From Bacteroidota bacterium (lineage in GTDB: Bacteria; Bacteroidota; Bacteroidia; Bacteroidales; JADFUO01), in the NCBI GenBank assembly GCA_015222115.1, contig JADFUO010000006.1:1-5573 (forward strand): a stretch of 5,573 nt of DNA, written 5' to 3'. This document shows, one piece after another, positions 1 to 4,571 of this stretch (position 1 is its first letter; each line of letters opens with the position of its first letter). The notes beneath the pieces are model-generated. The model did not search any database, was not told where the DNA came from, and saw only the letters and a program-made list of their open reading frames with translations. Position numbers and translations under genes: made by a program.

Positions 1-33
1 AAATATAAATTGATTTAAAAGTTATTTGATAAC

Positions 34-576
34 CTATTCTTTTTCAATTTGCATAAAACCTAATTCCAGTGGGGTTTTTCTGCCGAAAATTTTAACCATG
101 ACTTTCAGTTTTTTCTTTTCCTCATTAATTTCTTCAATTATTCCACTGAAACTGTTAAAAGGTCCATCAGTAACTGTAACTGTTTCACCTACTATAAAAG
201 GTACATTAATTTCTTCTCCCTTTTCTGCCAGTTCATCAACTTTACCTAAGATTCTGTTTACTTCTGATGGGCGAATAGGATCAGGTTCTCCCTTAGTTCC
301 TAAAAAACCTAATACATTTGGTATGTGTCTGATAATATGAGGAATTTCGCCAACTAATTCAGCTTCTATAAGAACATAACCCGGAAAGTAATTTCTTTCC
401 TTACTTATTTTTTTCCCTTTTCTTACCTGGTAAACTTTCTCGGTCGGGATAAGTACTTGTGAGATATAATCTTTCAGATTAAGACGGCTAATCTCATTTT
501 CAAGGTATTCTTTTACCTTTTTTTCTTTACCACTAATCGCCCGTATAACATACCATTTTTTGACTTGCTCGCTCAT
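34..576 (-). CDS. nusG: Transcription termination/antitermination factor NusG
   Basis: This 180-residue protein has the two-domain layout of bacterial NusG. The N-terminal NGN domain (about residues 6-115) carries the conserved start KWYVIRAISGKE and the RNYFPGYVLIE segment. A linker leads to the C-terminal KOW domain (about 127-178) with VGETVTVTDGPFNSFSG and a closing LELGFMQIEK. In the family, NGN binds the RNA polymerase clamp to affect pausing and elongation, while KOW binds Rho or ribosomal protein uS10 and so links transcription to translation. The length is normal and no insertion is seen. The ATG at 576 is preceded by AT-rich sequence without a Shine-Dalgarno site. The gene lies 65 nt downstream of secE, and no promoter was found between them, so co-transcription is likely. 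The expected next gene, rplK, would lie beyond position 1. Confidence 0.97.
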   Translation of the reverse strand: MSEQVKKWYVIRAISGKEKKVKEYLENEISRLNLKDYISQVLIPTEKVYQVRKGKKISKERNYFPGYVLIEAELVGEIPHIIRHIPNVLGFLGTKGEPDPIRPSEVNRILGKVDELAEKGEEINVPFIVGETVTVTDGPFNSFSGIIEEINEEKKKLKVMVKIFGRKTPLELGFMQIEKE

Positions 577-641
577 AATTTATACTAAGGAATTATTTTG
601 ATTATTATCAAATAACAAAATATTAGATTATGAAAAATTTA

Positions 642-839
642 TTAAAAAAGTTTATAAAAATTTTCCAATAAAGTTTGAAATGACATATCCATCAAATAAA
701 CGATTAAAGCGATTATAAGGGAAGCAATGGATACAACAATTGCACTGCTTTGCAATTCATTCCATGTTGGCCAGGAAACTTTATGAATTAATTCATCATA
801 ACTTTCCTTAATGTAAGTTTTAAATTTTAATTTAGCCAT
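642..839 (-). CDS. secE: Preprotein translocase subunit SecE (short, single-span form)
   Basis: This 65-residue membrane protein fits the short SecE form of most bacteria, which has one transmembrane helix instead of the three in E. coli. An amphipathic N-terminal part (residues 1-30) holds the family signature KVSWPTWNEL at 20-29. One hydrophobic helix follows (about 32-50, SAIVVSIASLIIALIVYLM) and a short tail. SecE clamps the two halves of the SecY channel in the inner membrane during Sec-dependent export. The identification rests on the signature, the topology and the position between tRNA-Trp and nusG, which is the standard bacterial order. The start ATG lies 17 nt after the tRNA-Trp gene and has no Shine-Dalgarno sequence, so the mRNA is probably released by tRNA processing from a common transcript. 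Confidence 0.96.
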   Translation of the reverse strand: MAKLKFKTYIKESYDELIHKVSWPTWNELQSSAIVVSIASLIIALIVYLMDMSFQTLLENFYKLF

Positions 840-856
840 TTAATCTAATATTTTTG

Positions 857-929
857 CACGGGTGGTAGGATTTGAACCCACAACCAATGGTTTTGGAGAC
901 CACTACTCTACCAATTGAGCTACACCCGT
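857..929 (-). tRNA. tRNA-Trp (anticodon CCA)
   Basis: The 73-nt cloverleaf can be folded by eye. The 7-bp acceptor is ACGGGTG with CACCCGT. The anticodon stem is GTGGT/ACCAT around the loop CTCCAAA, giving anticodon CCA for UGG codons. The T arm contains GGTTCAAATCC. The discriminator base is G, as is usual for bacterial tRNA-Trp. The 3' CCA is not encoded, because the next bases are CA, so a CCA-adding enzyme must complete it. It sits between tuf and secE, a position it also holds in several other phyla, and is probably cut out of the tuf-secE-nusG transcript. Confidence 0.96.
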
Positions 930-958
930 ATAATTATATACACTTTTTTTATATGGCA

Positions 959-990
959 TAAGGTATTCTGAAAAAAATCAGAATACCTTA
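959..990 (-). other. Strong hairpin between tuf and tRNA-Trp, no U-tract
   Basis: A perfect 13-bp inverted repeat (959-971 with 978-990) closes a 6-nt loop that reads UUUUUU in the minus-strand RNA. It lies 29 nt past the tuf stop codon and 29 nt before tRNA-Trp. Neither strand has a run of T after the stem: minus-strand transcription continues into TGCCATATAAAAAAA. It therefore does not look like a classical intrinsic terminator. It may instead be a 3'-end stabiliser, a ribonuclease cleavage site separating tuf mRNA from the tRNA precursor, or a partial attenuator. These roles are inferred. Confidence 0.6.
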
Positions 991-1019
991 AACATATTAC
1001 CTGTGAATTTATTATATTA

Positions 1020-2207
1020 TTAATCTAAAATTTCAGTTACCTGACCGGCTCCGACAGTTCTACCGCCTTCACGGATTGCAAAGCGCAAACCTATGTTCAT
1101 TGCGATCTCGGAAATCAGTTTAACTTCTATTGTCAGGTTATCACCGGGCATTACCATTTCAATACCTTCGGGAAGGAAAATTTCACCGGTAACGTCAGTT
1201 GTTCTGAAATAAAATTGCGGACGATACTTATCATGGAATGGTGTATGTCTTCCTCCTTCTTCTTTTTTAAGGATATAAACTTCTGCTTTAAAATGTTTAT
1301 GAGGAGTTACTGAACCGGGAGCTGCAATTACCATACCTCTACGGATTTCCTTCTTGTCAATACCTCTTAACAGAAGACCTGCATTATCACCTGCTTCACC
1401 CCGGTCTAATATTTTCCTGAACATTTCAACACCGGTTACAACTGATTTGAGTTTTTCAGCACCCATACCGATTATATCAACAGGGTTGCCGGTATGAATA
1501 ATACCGGTTTCAATTCTACCTGTGGCAACAGTACCACGGCCTGTAATAGAAAATACATCTTCGACAGGCATTAGAAATGGTTTGTCAATATCTCTTTTAG
1601 GTAACGGAATCCATGTGTCACAAGCTTCCATTAATTCAAAAACTTTATCTACCCATTTTTTTTCCTGATTTAATGCACCTAATGCCGAACCTTGAATAAC
1701 AGGAGTGTTTTCGCCATCAAATTCGTAGAATGAGAGCAACTCTCTGATTTCCATTTCAACTAATTCTAACAATTCATCATCATCAACCATATCAATTTTG
1801 CTCATAAAGACAACTAACTTAGGTACACCAACCTGGCGAGCCAAAAGAATATGTTCACGTGTTTGTGGCATTGGTCCGTCAGTAGCAGCAACAACTAATA
1901 TTGCACCGTCCATTTGAGCTGCACCGGTAACCATGTTTTTTACATAGTCGGCGTGCCCCGGACAATCAACGTGTGCGTAATGCCTGTTCTCGGTTTGATA
2001 CTCAACGTGTGCAGTATTAATTGTTATACCTCTTTCTTTTTCTTCAGGTGCATTGTCAATTTCATCGAATGACATATAAGTTGCTAAACCTTTGTCTTGA
2101 AGATTTAATGTAATGGCAGCGGTTAAAGTGGTTTTTCCATGGTCAACATGACCTATAGTTCCAATATTAACATGCGGTTTTGAACGATCAAATTTTTCTT
2201 TAGCCAT
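1020..2207 (-). CDS. tuf: Translation elongation factor Tu (EF-Tu)
   Basis: EF-Tu is the GTPase that delivers aminoacyl-tRNA to the ribosomal A site. The 395 residues are full length. The G domain (about 1-205) shows G1 GHVDHGKT at 19-26, G2 with RGIT ending at Thr62, and G3 DCPGH at 81-85 with the catalytic His85. G4 is at 136-139 and G5 SAL at 174-176. Beta-barrel domain 2 (about 210-300) has [14 protein letters not shown], and domain 3 ends in [15 protein letters not shown]. One oddity is that G4 reads SKID where the family consensus is NKxD, so Ser136 replaces the Asn that helps hold the guanine pocket. The gene follows tRNA-Thr(GGU) by 65 nt and has no Shine-Dalgarno site before its ATG. 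It is probably transcribed from the promoter ahead of the tRNA cluster. Confidence 0.99.
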   Translation of the reverse strand: MAKEKFDRSKPHVNIGTIGHVDHGKTTLTAAITLNLQDKGLATYMSFDEIDNAPEEKERGITINTAHVEYQTENRHYAHVDCPGHADYVKNMVTGAAQMDGAILVVAATDGPMPQTREHILLARQVGVPKLVVFMSKIDMVDDDELLELVEMEIRELLSFYEFDGENTPVIQGSALGALNQEKKWVDKVFELMEACDTWIPLPKRDIDKPFLMPVEDVFSITGRGTVATGRIETGIIHTGNPVDIIGMGAEKLKSVVTGVEMFRKILDRGEAGDNAGLLLRGIDKKEIRRGMVIAAPGSVTPHKHFKAEVYILKKEEGGRHTPFHDKYRPQFYFRTTDVTGEIFLPEGIEMVMPGDNLTIEVKLISEIAMNIGLRFAIREGGRTVGAGQVTEILD

Positions 2208-2272
2208 ATTAAAAAATATTTAATTAAAATTGATTACAAAATATATAAAAAAATAATTAAGTTGTTTATTTG

Positions 2273-2344
<72 letters not shown>

Positions 2345-2358
2345 TTAAATAATTTTTG

Positions 2359-2431
2359 AGCGGAAAACCGGGCTCGAACCGGCCACCTACAGCTTGGAAG
2401 GCTGTCGCTCTACCAAATGAGCTATTTCCGC
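2359..2431 (-). tRNA. tRNA-Gly (anticodon UCC)
   Basis: This 73-nt tRNA has acceptor GCGGAAA/TTTCCGC, anticodon stem ACAGC/GCTGT and loop CTTCCAA, giving anticodon TCC for GGA and GGG codons. The T arm is CCGGTTCGAGCCCGG and the discriminator is T. CCA is not encoded. It lies only 14 nt upstream of tRNA-Thr(GGU) and 48 nt downstream of tRNA-Tyr, so the four tRNAs are almost certainly processed from one precursor. Confidence 0.97.
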
Positions 2432-2436
2432 TTAAT

Positions 2437-2467
2437 AATTTACGATTATATTATTATATCGTAAATT
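2437..2467 (-). repeat. Spacer hairpin between tRNA-Tyr and tRNA-Gly
   Basis: A perfect 10-bp inverted repeat, AATTTACGAT (2437-2446) with ATCGTAAATT (2458-2467), encloses an 11-nt AT-rich loop and fills most of the 48-nt spacer. The left arm recurs as a 12-bp direct repeat, TAATTTACGATT, at 2436-2447 and at 2567-2578 in the neighbouring tRNA-Tyr/tRNA-Thr spacer. It may mark a precursor-processing structure or a duplicated spacer. No function can be assigned from the sequence alone. Confidence 0.5.
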
Positions 2468-2479
2468 TAAAATTATTTG

Positions 2480-2561
2480 TGGGGAGAGGAGGATTCGAAC
2501 CTCCGAAGGCTTCGCCAACAGATTTACAGTCTGCCCCATTTAACCGCTCTGGAATCTCCCC
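2480..2561 (-). tRNA. tRNA-Tyr (anticodon GUA)
   Basis: This 82-nt class II tRNA carries a long variable arm (TTGGCGAAGCC region), typical of bacterial tRNA-Tyr. The acceptor is GGGGAGA/TCTCCCC, the anticodon stem CAGA/TCTG and the loop CTGTAAA, giving anticodon GTA. The T arm is GGAGGTTCGAATCCTCC. The discriminator is A, the usual tyrosine identity base. CCA is not encoded. It is second in the Thr-Tyr-Gly-Thr cluster ahead of tuf. Confidence 0.97.
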
Positions 2562-2602
2562 GAATTTAATTTACGATTGTAATAAAATTTCAAGGGACTT
2601 AG

Positions 2603-2676
2603 AGCCGATGGACGGATTCGAACCGCCGACCGGCTGATTACAAATCAGCTGCTCTGACCAACTGAGCTACATCGGC
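2603..2676 (-). tRNA. tRNA-Thr (anticodon UGU)
   Basis: This 74-nt tRNA is the first of the cluster. The acceptor is GCCGATG/CATCGGC, the anticodon stem GCTGA/TCAGC and the loop TTTGTAA, giving anticodon TGT for ACA and ACG codons. The T arm is GGCGGTTCGAATCCGTC. The discriminator is T and CCA is not encoded. The predicted promoter for the cluster lies about 145 nt upstream, at 2821-2852. An AT-rich TATAAT box also sits a few bases before its 5' end, but it has no partner element and is not counted as a promoter. Confidence 0.97.
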
Positions 2677-2721
2677 ATAGTATTATATACCGATAATTGT
2701 TCAATTATTAATTTTTAAAAT

Positions 2722-2749
2722 GCTTTCCAGGGAATATATTCTGGAAAGC
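2722..2749 (-). other. Leader hairpin upstream of the tRNA-tuf unit
   Basis: A 9-bp perfect stem, GCTTTCCAG (2722-2730) with CTGGAAAGC (2741-2749), closes a 10-nt loop. It lies in the untranslated leader between the predicted promoter at 2821-2852 and tRNA-Thr(UGU). On the minus strand the stem is followed only by ATTTTAAAAATTAA, a poor U-tract, so termination would be weak at best. It could be a leader-processing or attenuation structure, but nothing in the sequence decides this. Confidence 0.45.
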
Positions 2750-2790
2750 TAATTACCTCGGCATAAGCTAAATAACCCTTGTTCATTAAA

Positions 2791-2820
2791 TAAAAAAACA
2801 GACCTTTTTAAAAAGGTCTG
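2791..2820 (-). terminator. Intrinsic terminator after hpf
   Basis: A perfect 22-nt palindrome (2799-2820, half-site CAGACCTTTTT) is followed on the minus strand by seven T residues (plus-strand A at 2792-2798). This is the form of a rho-independent terminator, read in the same direction as rpsU, xerC and hpf. It lies 70 nt past the hpf stop codon. No T-run follows in the plus direction, so it acts one way only. It separates the rpsU-xerC-hpf unit from the tRNA-tuf unit. Confidence 0.85.
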
Positions 2821-2852
2821 CAAAAATATAAATTATTATATTAATATACAAA
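2821..2852 (-). promoter_or_regulatory. Predicted Bacteroidota promoter for the tRNA-tuf unit
   Basis: On the minus strand a TTTG at -33 (2849-2852) and TATTTTTG at -7 (2821-2828, matching TAnnTTTG) are separated by 20 nt. This is the spacing of the primary sigma factor in Bacteroidota. The start point would fall within the first arm of the hpf terminator (about 2815-2818), so promoter and terminator abut. It is the only full match found between hpf and the first tRNA. The AT-rich background leaves some chance of coincidence. Confidence 0.6.
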
Positions 2853-2889
2853 GTTTTTTTTAGTTTTCTGAATAAATATTTTACATTAT

Positions 2890-3186
2890 TTAGTTTCTTA
2901 TTTTTTCCTTATGTTTTTTTAGTTGCCTGCGAAGTGCTTCAACGGTTATATCAATGGCTTCTTCAAAAGATTTGCTTCGTTTTTTCGCAAAAAGATCGTA
3001 CCCCTTTATTTTTAATCTGATTTCGGCAATTTTATTCTCATGACTGCCATTATTTGAAAGCTTTAATATAACATCACTTCCAATGACGCCATTATAAATA
3101 TTAGCTAATTTTTCAATCTTTTCATTAATAAACGAATCTAATTTTTTATCGGTTTTGAAATGTACTGAATTGATGTTAACTTTCAT
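2890..3186 (-). CDS. hpf: Ribosome hibernation promoting factor, short form (HPF/RaiA/YfiA family)
   Basis: This 98-residue protein matches the short HPF fold (beta-alpha-beta-beta-beta-alpha). It begins MKVNINSVHFKTDKKLDSFINEKIEKL, has central strands DVILKLSN and IAEIRLKIKGYDLFAKK, and ends in the basic helix FEEAIDITVEALRRQLKKHKEK. There is no C-terminal dimerisation domain, so it is not the long form of Firmicutes. Family members bind the 30S decoding region at slow growth and block mRNA and tRNA, keeping idle ribosomes intact. The start ATG is 17 nt after the recombinase stop codon. It is preceded by AGGAG at a 7-nt spacing, unusual for this genome, which supports this start. A terminator follows. 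It is probably co-transcribed with the recombinase gene. Confidence 0.94.
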   Translation of the reverse strand: MKVNINSVHFKTDKKLDSFINEKIEKLANIYNGVIGSDVILKLSNNGSHENKIAEIRLKIKGYDLFAKKRSKSFEEAIDITVEALRRQLKKHKEKIRN

Positions 3187-3193
3187 AATTCAT

Positions 3194-3198
3194 CTCCT
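3194..3198 (-). promoter_or_regulatory. Shine-Dalgarno site of hpf
   Basis: AGGAG on the minus strand lies 7 nt before the hpf ATG, a near-ideal ribosome binding site. tuf, secE, nusG and the recombinase gene have none. The site fills much of the 17-nt gap after the recombinase stop codon, which fits re-initiation or independent initiation on the same mRNA. Confidence 0.75.
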
Positions 3199-3203
3199 GT
3201 TTT

Positions 3204-4091
3204 TTATGCCCTTGGATGAGCTTGTTTATATATAGATTTTAATTTGTCAATTGTGTTATGTGTGTATATTTGTGTTGCTGAAAGATTACTGTGTCCGAGC
3301 AATTCTTTGATCGTATTCAGGTCAGCGCCATTATTTAACATATGTGTGGCGAAAGTATGACGTAACACATGAGGGCTTCTTTTATTAAGTGTTGTGATTT
3401 TACTAAGGTAGGATTTCACAATTCGGTAAATTAGTTTGTTATAAGTTTTCTTTCCTTTTTCGGTTACAAAAAGAAATTTACCTGACTCTTCCAGATTAAA
3501 TTTTTTATTTTTTTCTGTTAAGTATTCATTAAGTAATACTTTTAGCTTATTACTAAACGGAATAATTCTTTCTTTATTTCTTTTTCCTAAAATTTTTACG
3601 GTGTTGTAACTGAAATTAAAATCAGTTTCTTTTAAATTTACCAATTCCGATAATCGCATTCCTGTAGCATAAAATAATTCAAGGATTGTTTTGTCTCTGA
3701 TGGCATTAAAACCTTCTCCAAAATTGATTTCATCAAACAAAAAATTAATTTTTTCCTGTTCAATAAAAGCAGGTAATCGTTTTGAAGATTTTGGAGGAAT
3801 TATTTTATGCATTGGATTTTCGCTGATTTCACCTTCACGGATAAGAAATTTGAAAAAGGATTTCAGTGTGGATAATTTGCGGTTAATTGTTCTTGTTGAA
3901 ATGGAGTTTTCCATTAAATTAACCAACCAAGACCGGACTATTGAATAATTAATATTTTTTATATCGGTTGTTTCGTACTGCTCGGAAATAAATGAAAAAA
4001 ACTGGTCTAAATCTTTTTTATAGGCTATTACAGTATGTTTTGAATATCTTTTCTCGTACTGTATATATTGAATATATCTTTCTATTGTCAT
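3204..4091 (-). CDS. xerC: Tyrosine recombinase, XerC/XerD type
   Basis: This 295-residue tyrosine site-specific recombinase is full length for Xer proteins. The N-terminal core-binding domain (about 1-85) contains YSKHTVIAYKKDL. The catalytic domain (about 105-290) has the complete active site: Arg146 in TGMRLSEL, Lys170 in the beta-hairpin LGKRNKER, His241 and Arg244 in HVLRHTFATH, His267 in LLGHSNL, and nucleophile Tyr276 in QIYTH. Xer recombinases resolve chromosome dimers at dif sites, acting with a partner and FtsK. XerC and XerD cannot be told apart securely by eye. The symbol follows the common annotation of this gene between rpsU and hpf in Bacteroidota, a stable position that argues for a housekeeping enzyme over a phage or island integrase. 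It has its own predicted promoter and no Shine-Dalgarno site. Confidence 0.92.
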   Translation of the reverse strand: MTIERYIQYIQYEKRYSKHTVIAYKKDLDQFFSFISEQYETTDIKNINYSIVRSWLVNLMENSISTRTINRKLSTLKSFFKFLIREGEISENPMHKIIPPKSSKRLPAFIEQEKINFLFDEINFGEGFNAIRDKTILELFYATGMRLSELVNLKETDFNFSYNTVKILGKRNKERIIPFSNKLKVLLNEYLTEKNKKFNLEESGKFLFVTEKGKKTYNKLIYRIVKSYLSKITTLNKRSPHVLRHTFATHMLNNGADLNTIKELLGHSNLSATQIYTHNTIDKLKSIYKQAHPRA

Positions 4092-4119
4092 AAAAAAATC
4101 AGGAAGAAAATTTCAGTTT

Positions 4120-4150
4120 CAAATATACAAAAAAAATAATTAAAAACAAA
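4120..4150 (-). promoter_or_regulatory. Predicted Bacteroidota promoter of the xerC-type gene
   Basis: On the minus strand TTTG (4147-4150) and TATATTTG (4120-4127, an exact TAnnTTTG) are separated by 19 nt. Transcription would start near 4115, giving a leader of about 25 nt before the ATG. The promoter lies in the 96-nt gap between rpsU and the recombinase gene, so that gene and hpf can be expressed apart from rpsU. Confidence 0.65.
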
Positions 4151-4187
4151 ATTTCTTCCTAAAATATATTAAAAAAAATGATAAAGT

Positions 4188-4382
4188 TTAAGTTTGGTCT
4201 TGTAGTTTCAGGTTTTTAATATAAATAGCTTTTAACTTTTGCTCTCTTTTTTTAATAGATGGTTTTGTGAATTTTTGCCTTTCTCGCAATTCTTTTACAA
4301 CACCGGTTTTTTCAAATTTTCTTTTGTACTTTTTTAAAACTCTTTCAATGTTTTCACCTTCTTTTACAGGTATGATAATCAT
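4188..4382 (-). CDS. rpsU: Small ribosomal subunit protein bS21
   Basis: This 64-residue, very basic protein matches bS21: start MIIIPVKEGENIERVLKKYKRKFEKTGVV, then KELRERQKFTKPSIKKREQKLKAIY. It binds the 30S platform next to the 3' end of 16S rRNA. In Bacteroidota, bS21 with bS6 and bS18 is known to sequester the anti-Shine-Dalgarno sequence, which explains the phylum's low use of Shine-Dalgarno sites. The ATG here is preceded by AGAGGA 4 nt upstream. This fits the known pattern in which rpsU itself keeps such a site and can be translated by ribosomes lacking bS21, an autoregulatory loop. A good Bacteroidota promoter lies at 4425-4456. A clear terminator between rpsU and the recombinase gene was not found. 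Confidence 0.96.
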   Translation of the reverse strand: MIIIPVKEGENIERVLKKYKRKFEKTGVVKELRERQKFTKPSIKKREQKLKAIYIKNLKLQDQT

Positions 4383-4386
4383 GCTT

Positions 4387-4392
4387 TCCTCT
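4387..4392 (-). promoter_or_regulatory. Shine-Dalgarno site of rpsU
   Basis: The minus strand reads AGAGGA followed by AAGC and the ATG. The core GAGG is 5 nt from the start codon. In a genome whose other genes here lack such sites, this fits the described autoregulation of bS21 synthesis through the anti-Shine-Dalgarno sequence. The match is moderate, not a full AGGAGG. Confidence 0.65.
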
Positions 4393-4424
4393 TTTCTTTA
4401 ATAAAAAAATAATTTTTGGATGTG

Positions 4425-4456
4425 CAAAATTATAAAATTATTGTTAATATAACAAA
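4425..4456 (-). promoter_or_regulatory. Predicted Bacteroidota promoter of rpsU
   Basis: On the minus strand TTTG (4453-4456) and TAATTTTG (4425-4432, an exact TAnnTTTG) are separated by 20 nt. The start point would be near 4420, giving a leader of about 35-40 nt that contains the Shine-Dalgarno site. It drives away from the divergent hydrolase gene. Confidence 0.7.
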
Positions 4457-4529
4457 GATTTATCCGTAATATTTTTTCATTGCAAAAAATTGGAAAATTT
4501 CTTAGTTCTTTATTTTAAAAAATAATTAC

Positions 4530-4537
4530 TAAATTTG
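4530..4537 (+). promoter_or_regulatory. Possible -7 box of the hydrolase gene
   Basis: TAAATTTG is an exact match to TAnnTTTG, 31 nt before the hydrolase ATG on the plus strand. No TTTG or TTG lies at the usual distance upstream, where TTCT is found instead. This is a weak or incomplete promoter prediction. Confidence 0.4.
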
Positions 4538-4545
4538 AGAGTTCT

Positions 4546-4571
4546 TAATTTCTAATTTATAATTTATAATG
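4546..4571 (+). repeat. Heptanucleotide tandem repeat overlapping the hydrolase start
   Basis: About three and a half copies of a 7-bp unit (TAATTTC, TAATTTA, TAATTTA, then TAATG) run directly into the ATG. Unit slippage would change the untranslated leader length but not the reading frame. Such AT-rich heptamer runs may be mere low-complexity spacer. Confidence 0.5.

Noticed and set aside
21..33. Small hairpin GTTAT-TTG-ATAAC after nusG as a terminator
   Set aside because: The stem is only 5 bp of mostly A-T pairs with a poor T-run, and nusG is normally followed by rplK in the same operon.
26..340. Plus-strand open frame of 104 codons opposite nusG
   Set aside because: It lies wholly antisense to the clear nusG gene, has a low-complexity Ser-rich translation and no recognisable domain.
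2356..2637. Plus-strand open frame of 93 codons with GGFEPP and similar peptides
   Set aside because: It is antisense to three tRNA genes. Peptides such as GGFEPPKASPTDLQSAPFNRSG are well-known false proteins produced by translating the reverse strand of tRNA-Tyr and its neighbours.
2677..2690. TATAAT box just upstream of tRNA-Thr(UGU) as the promoter
   Set aside because: No -35 or -33 element lies at a proper distance, and Bacteroidota promoters use TAnnTTTG. The full match at 2821-2852 is preferred.
3691..3948. Plus-strand open frame of 85 codons opposite the recombinase gene
   Set aside because: It is antisense to a conserved part of the tyrosine recombinase and shows no family features.
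3204..4091. Recombinase as an integrase of a genomic island targeting the nearby tRNA genes
   Set aside because: Its size and motifs fit Xer proteins, it lies in a stable housekeeping gene order, and no direct repeats of a tRNA 3' end (attachment sites) were seen.
4401..4568. AT-rich gap between rpsU and the hydrolase as a replication origin or CRISPR leader
   Set aside because: There are no DnaA boxes, no spaced repeats and no iterons. The region is explained by two divergent promoters and low-complexity AT sequence.
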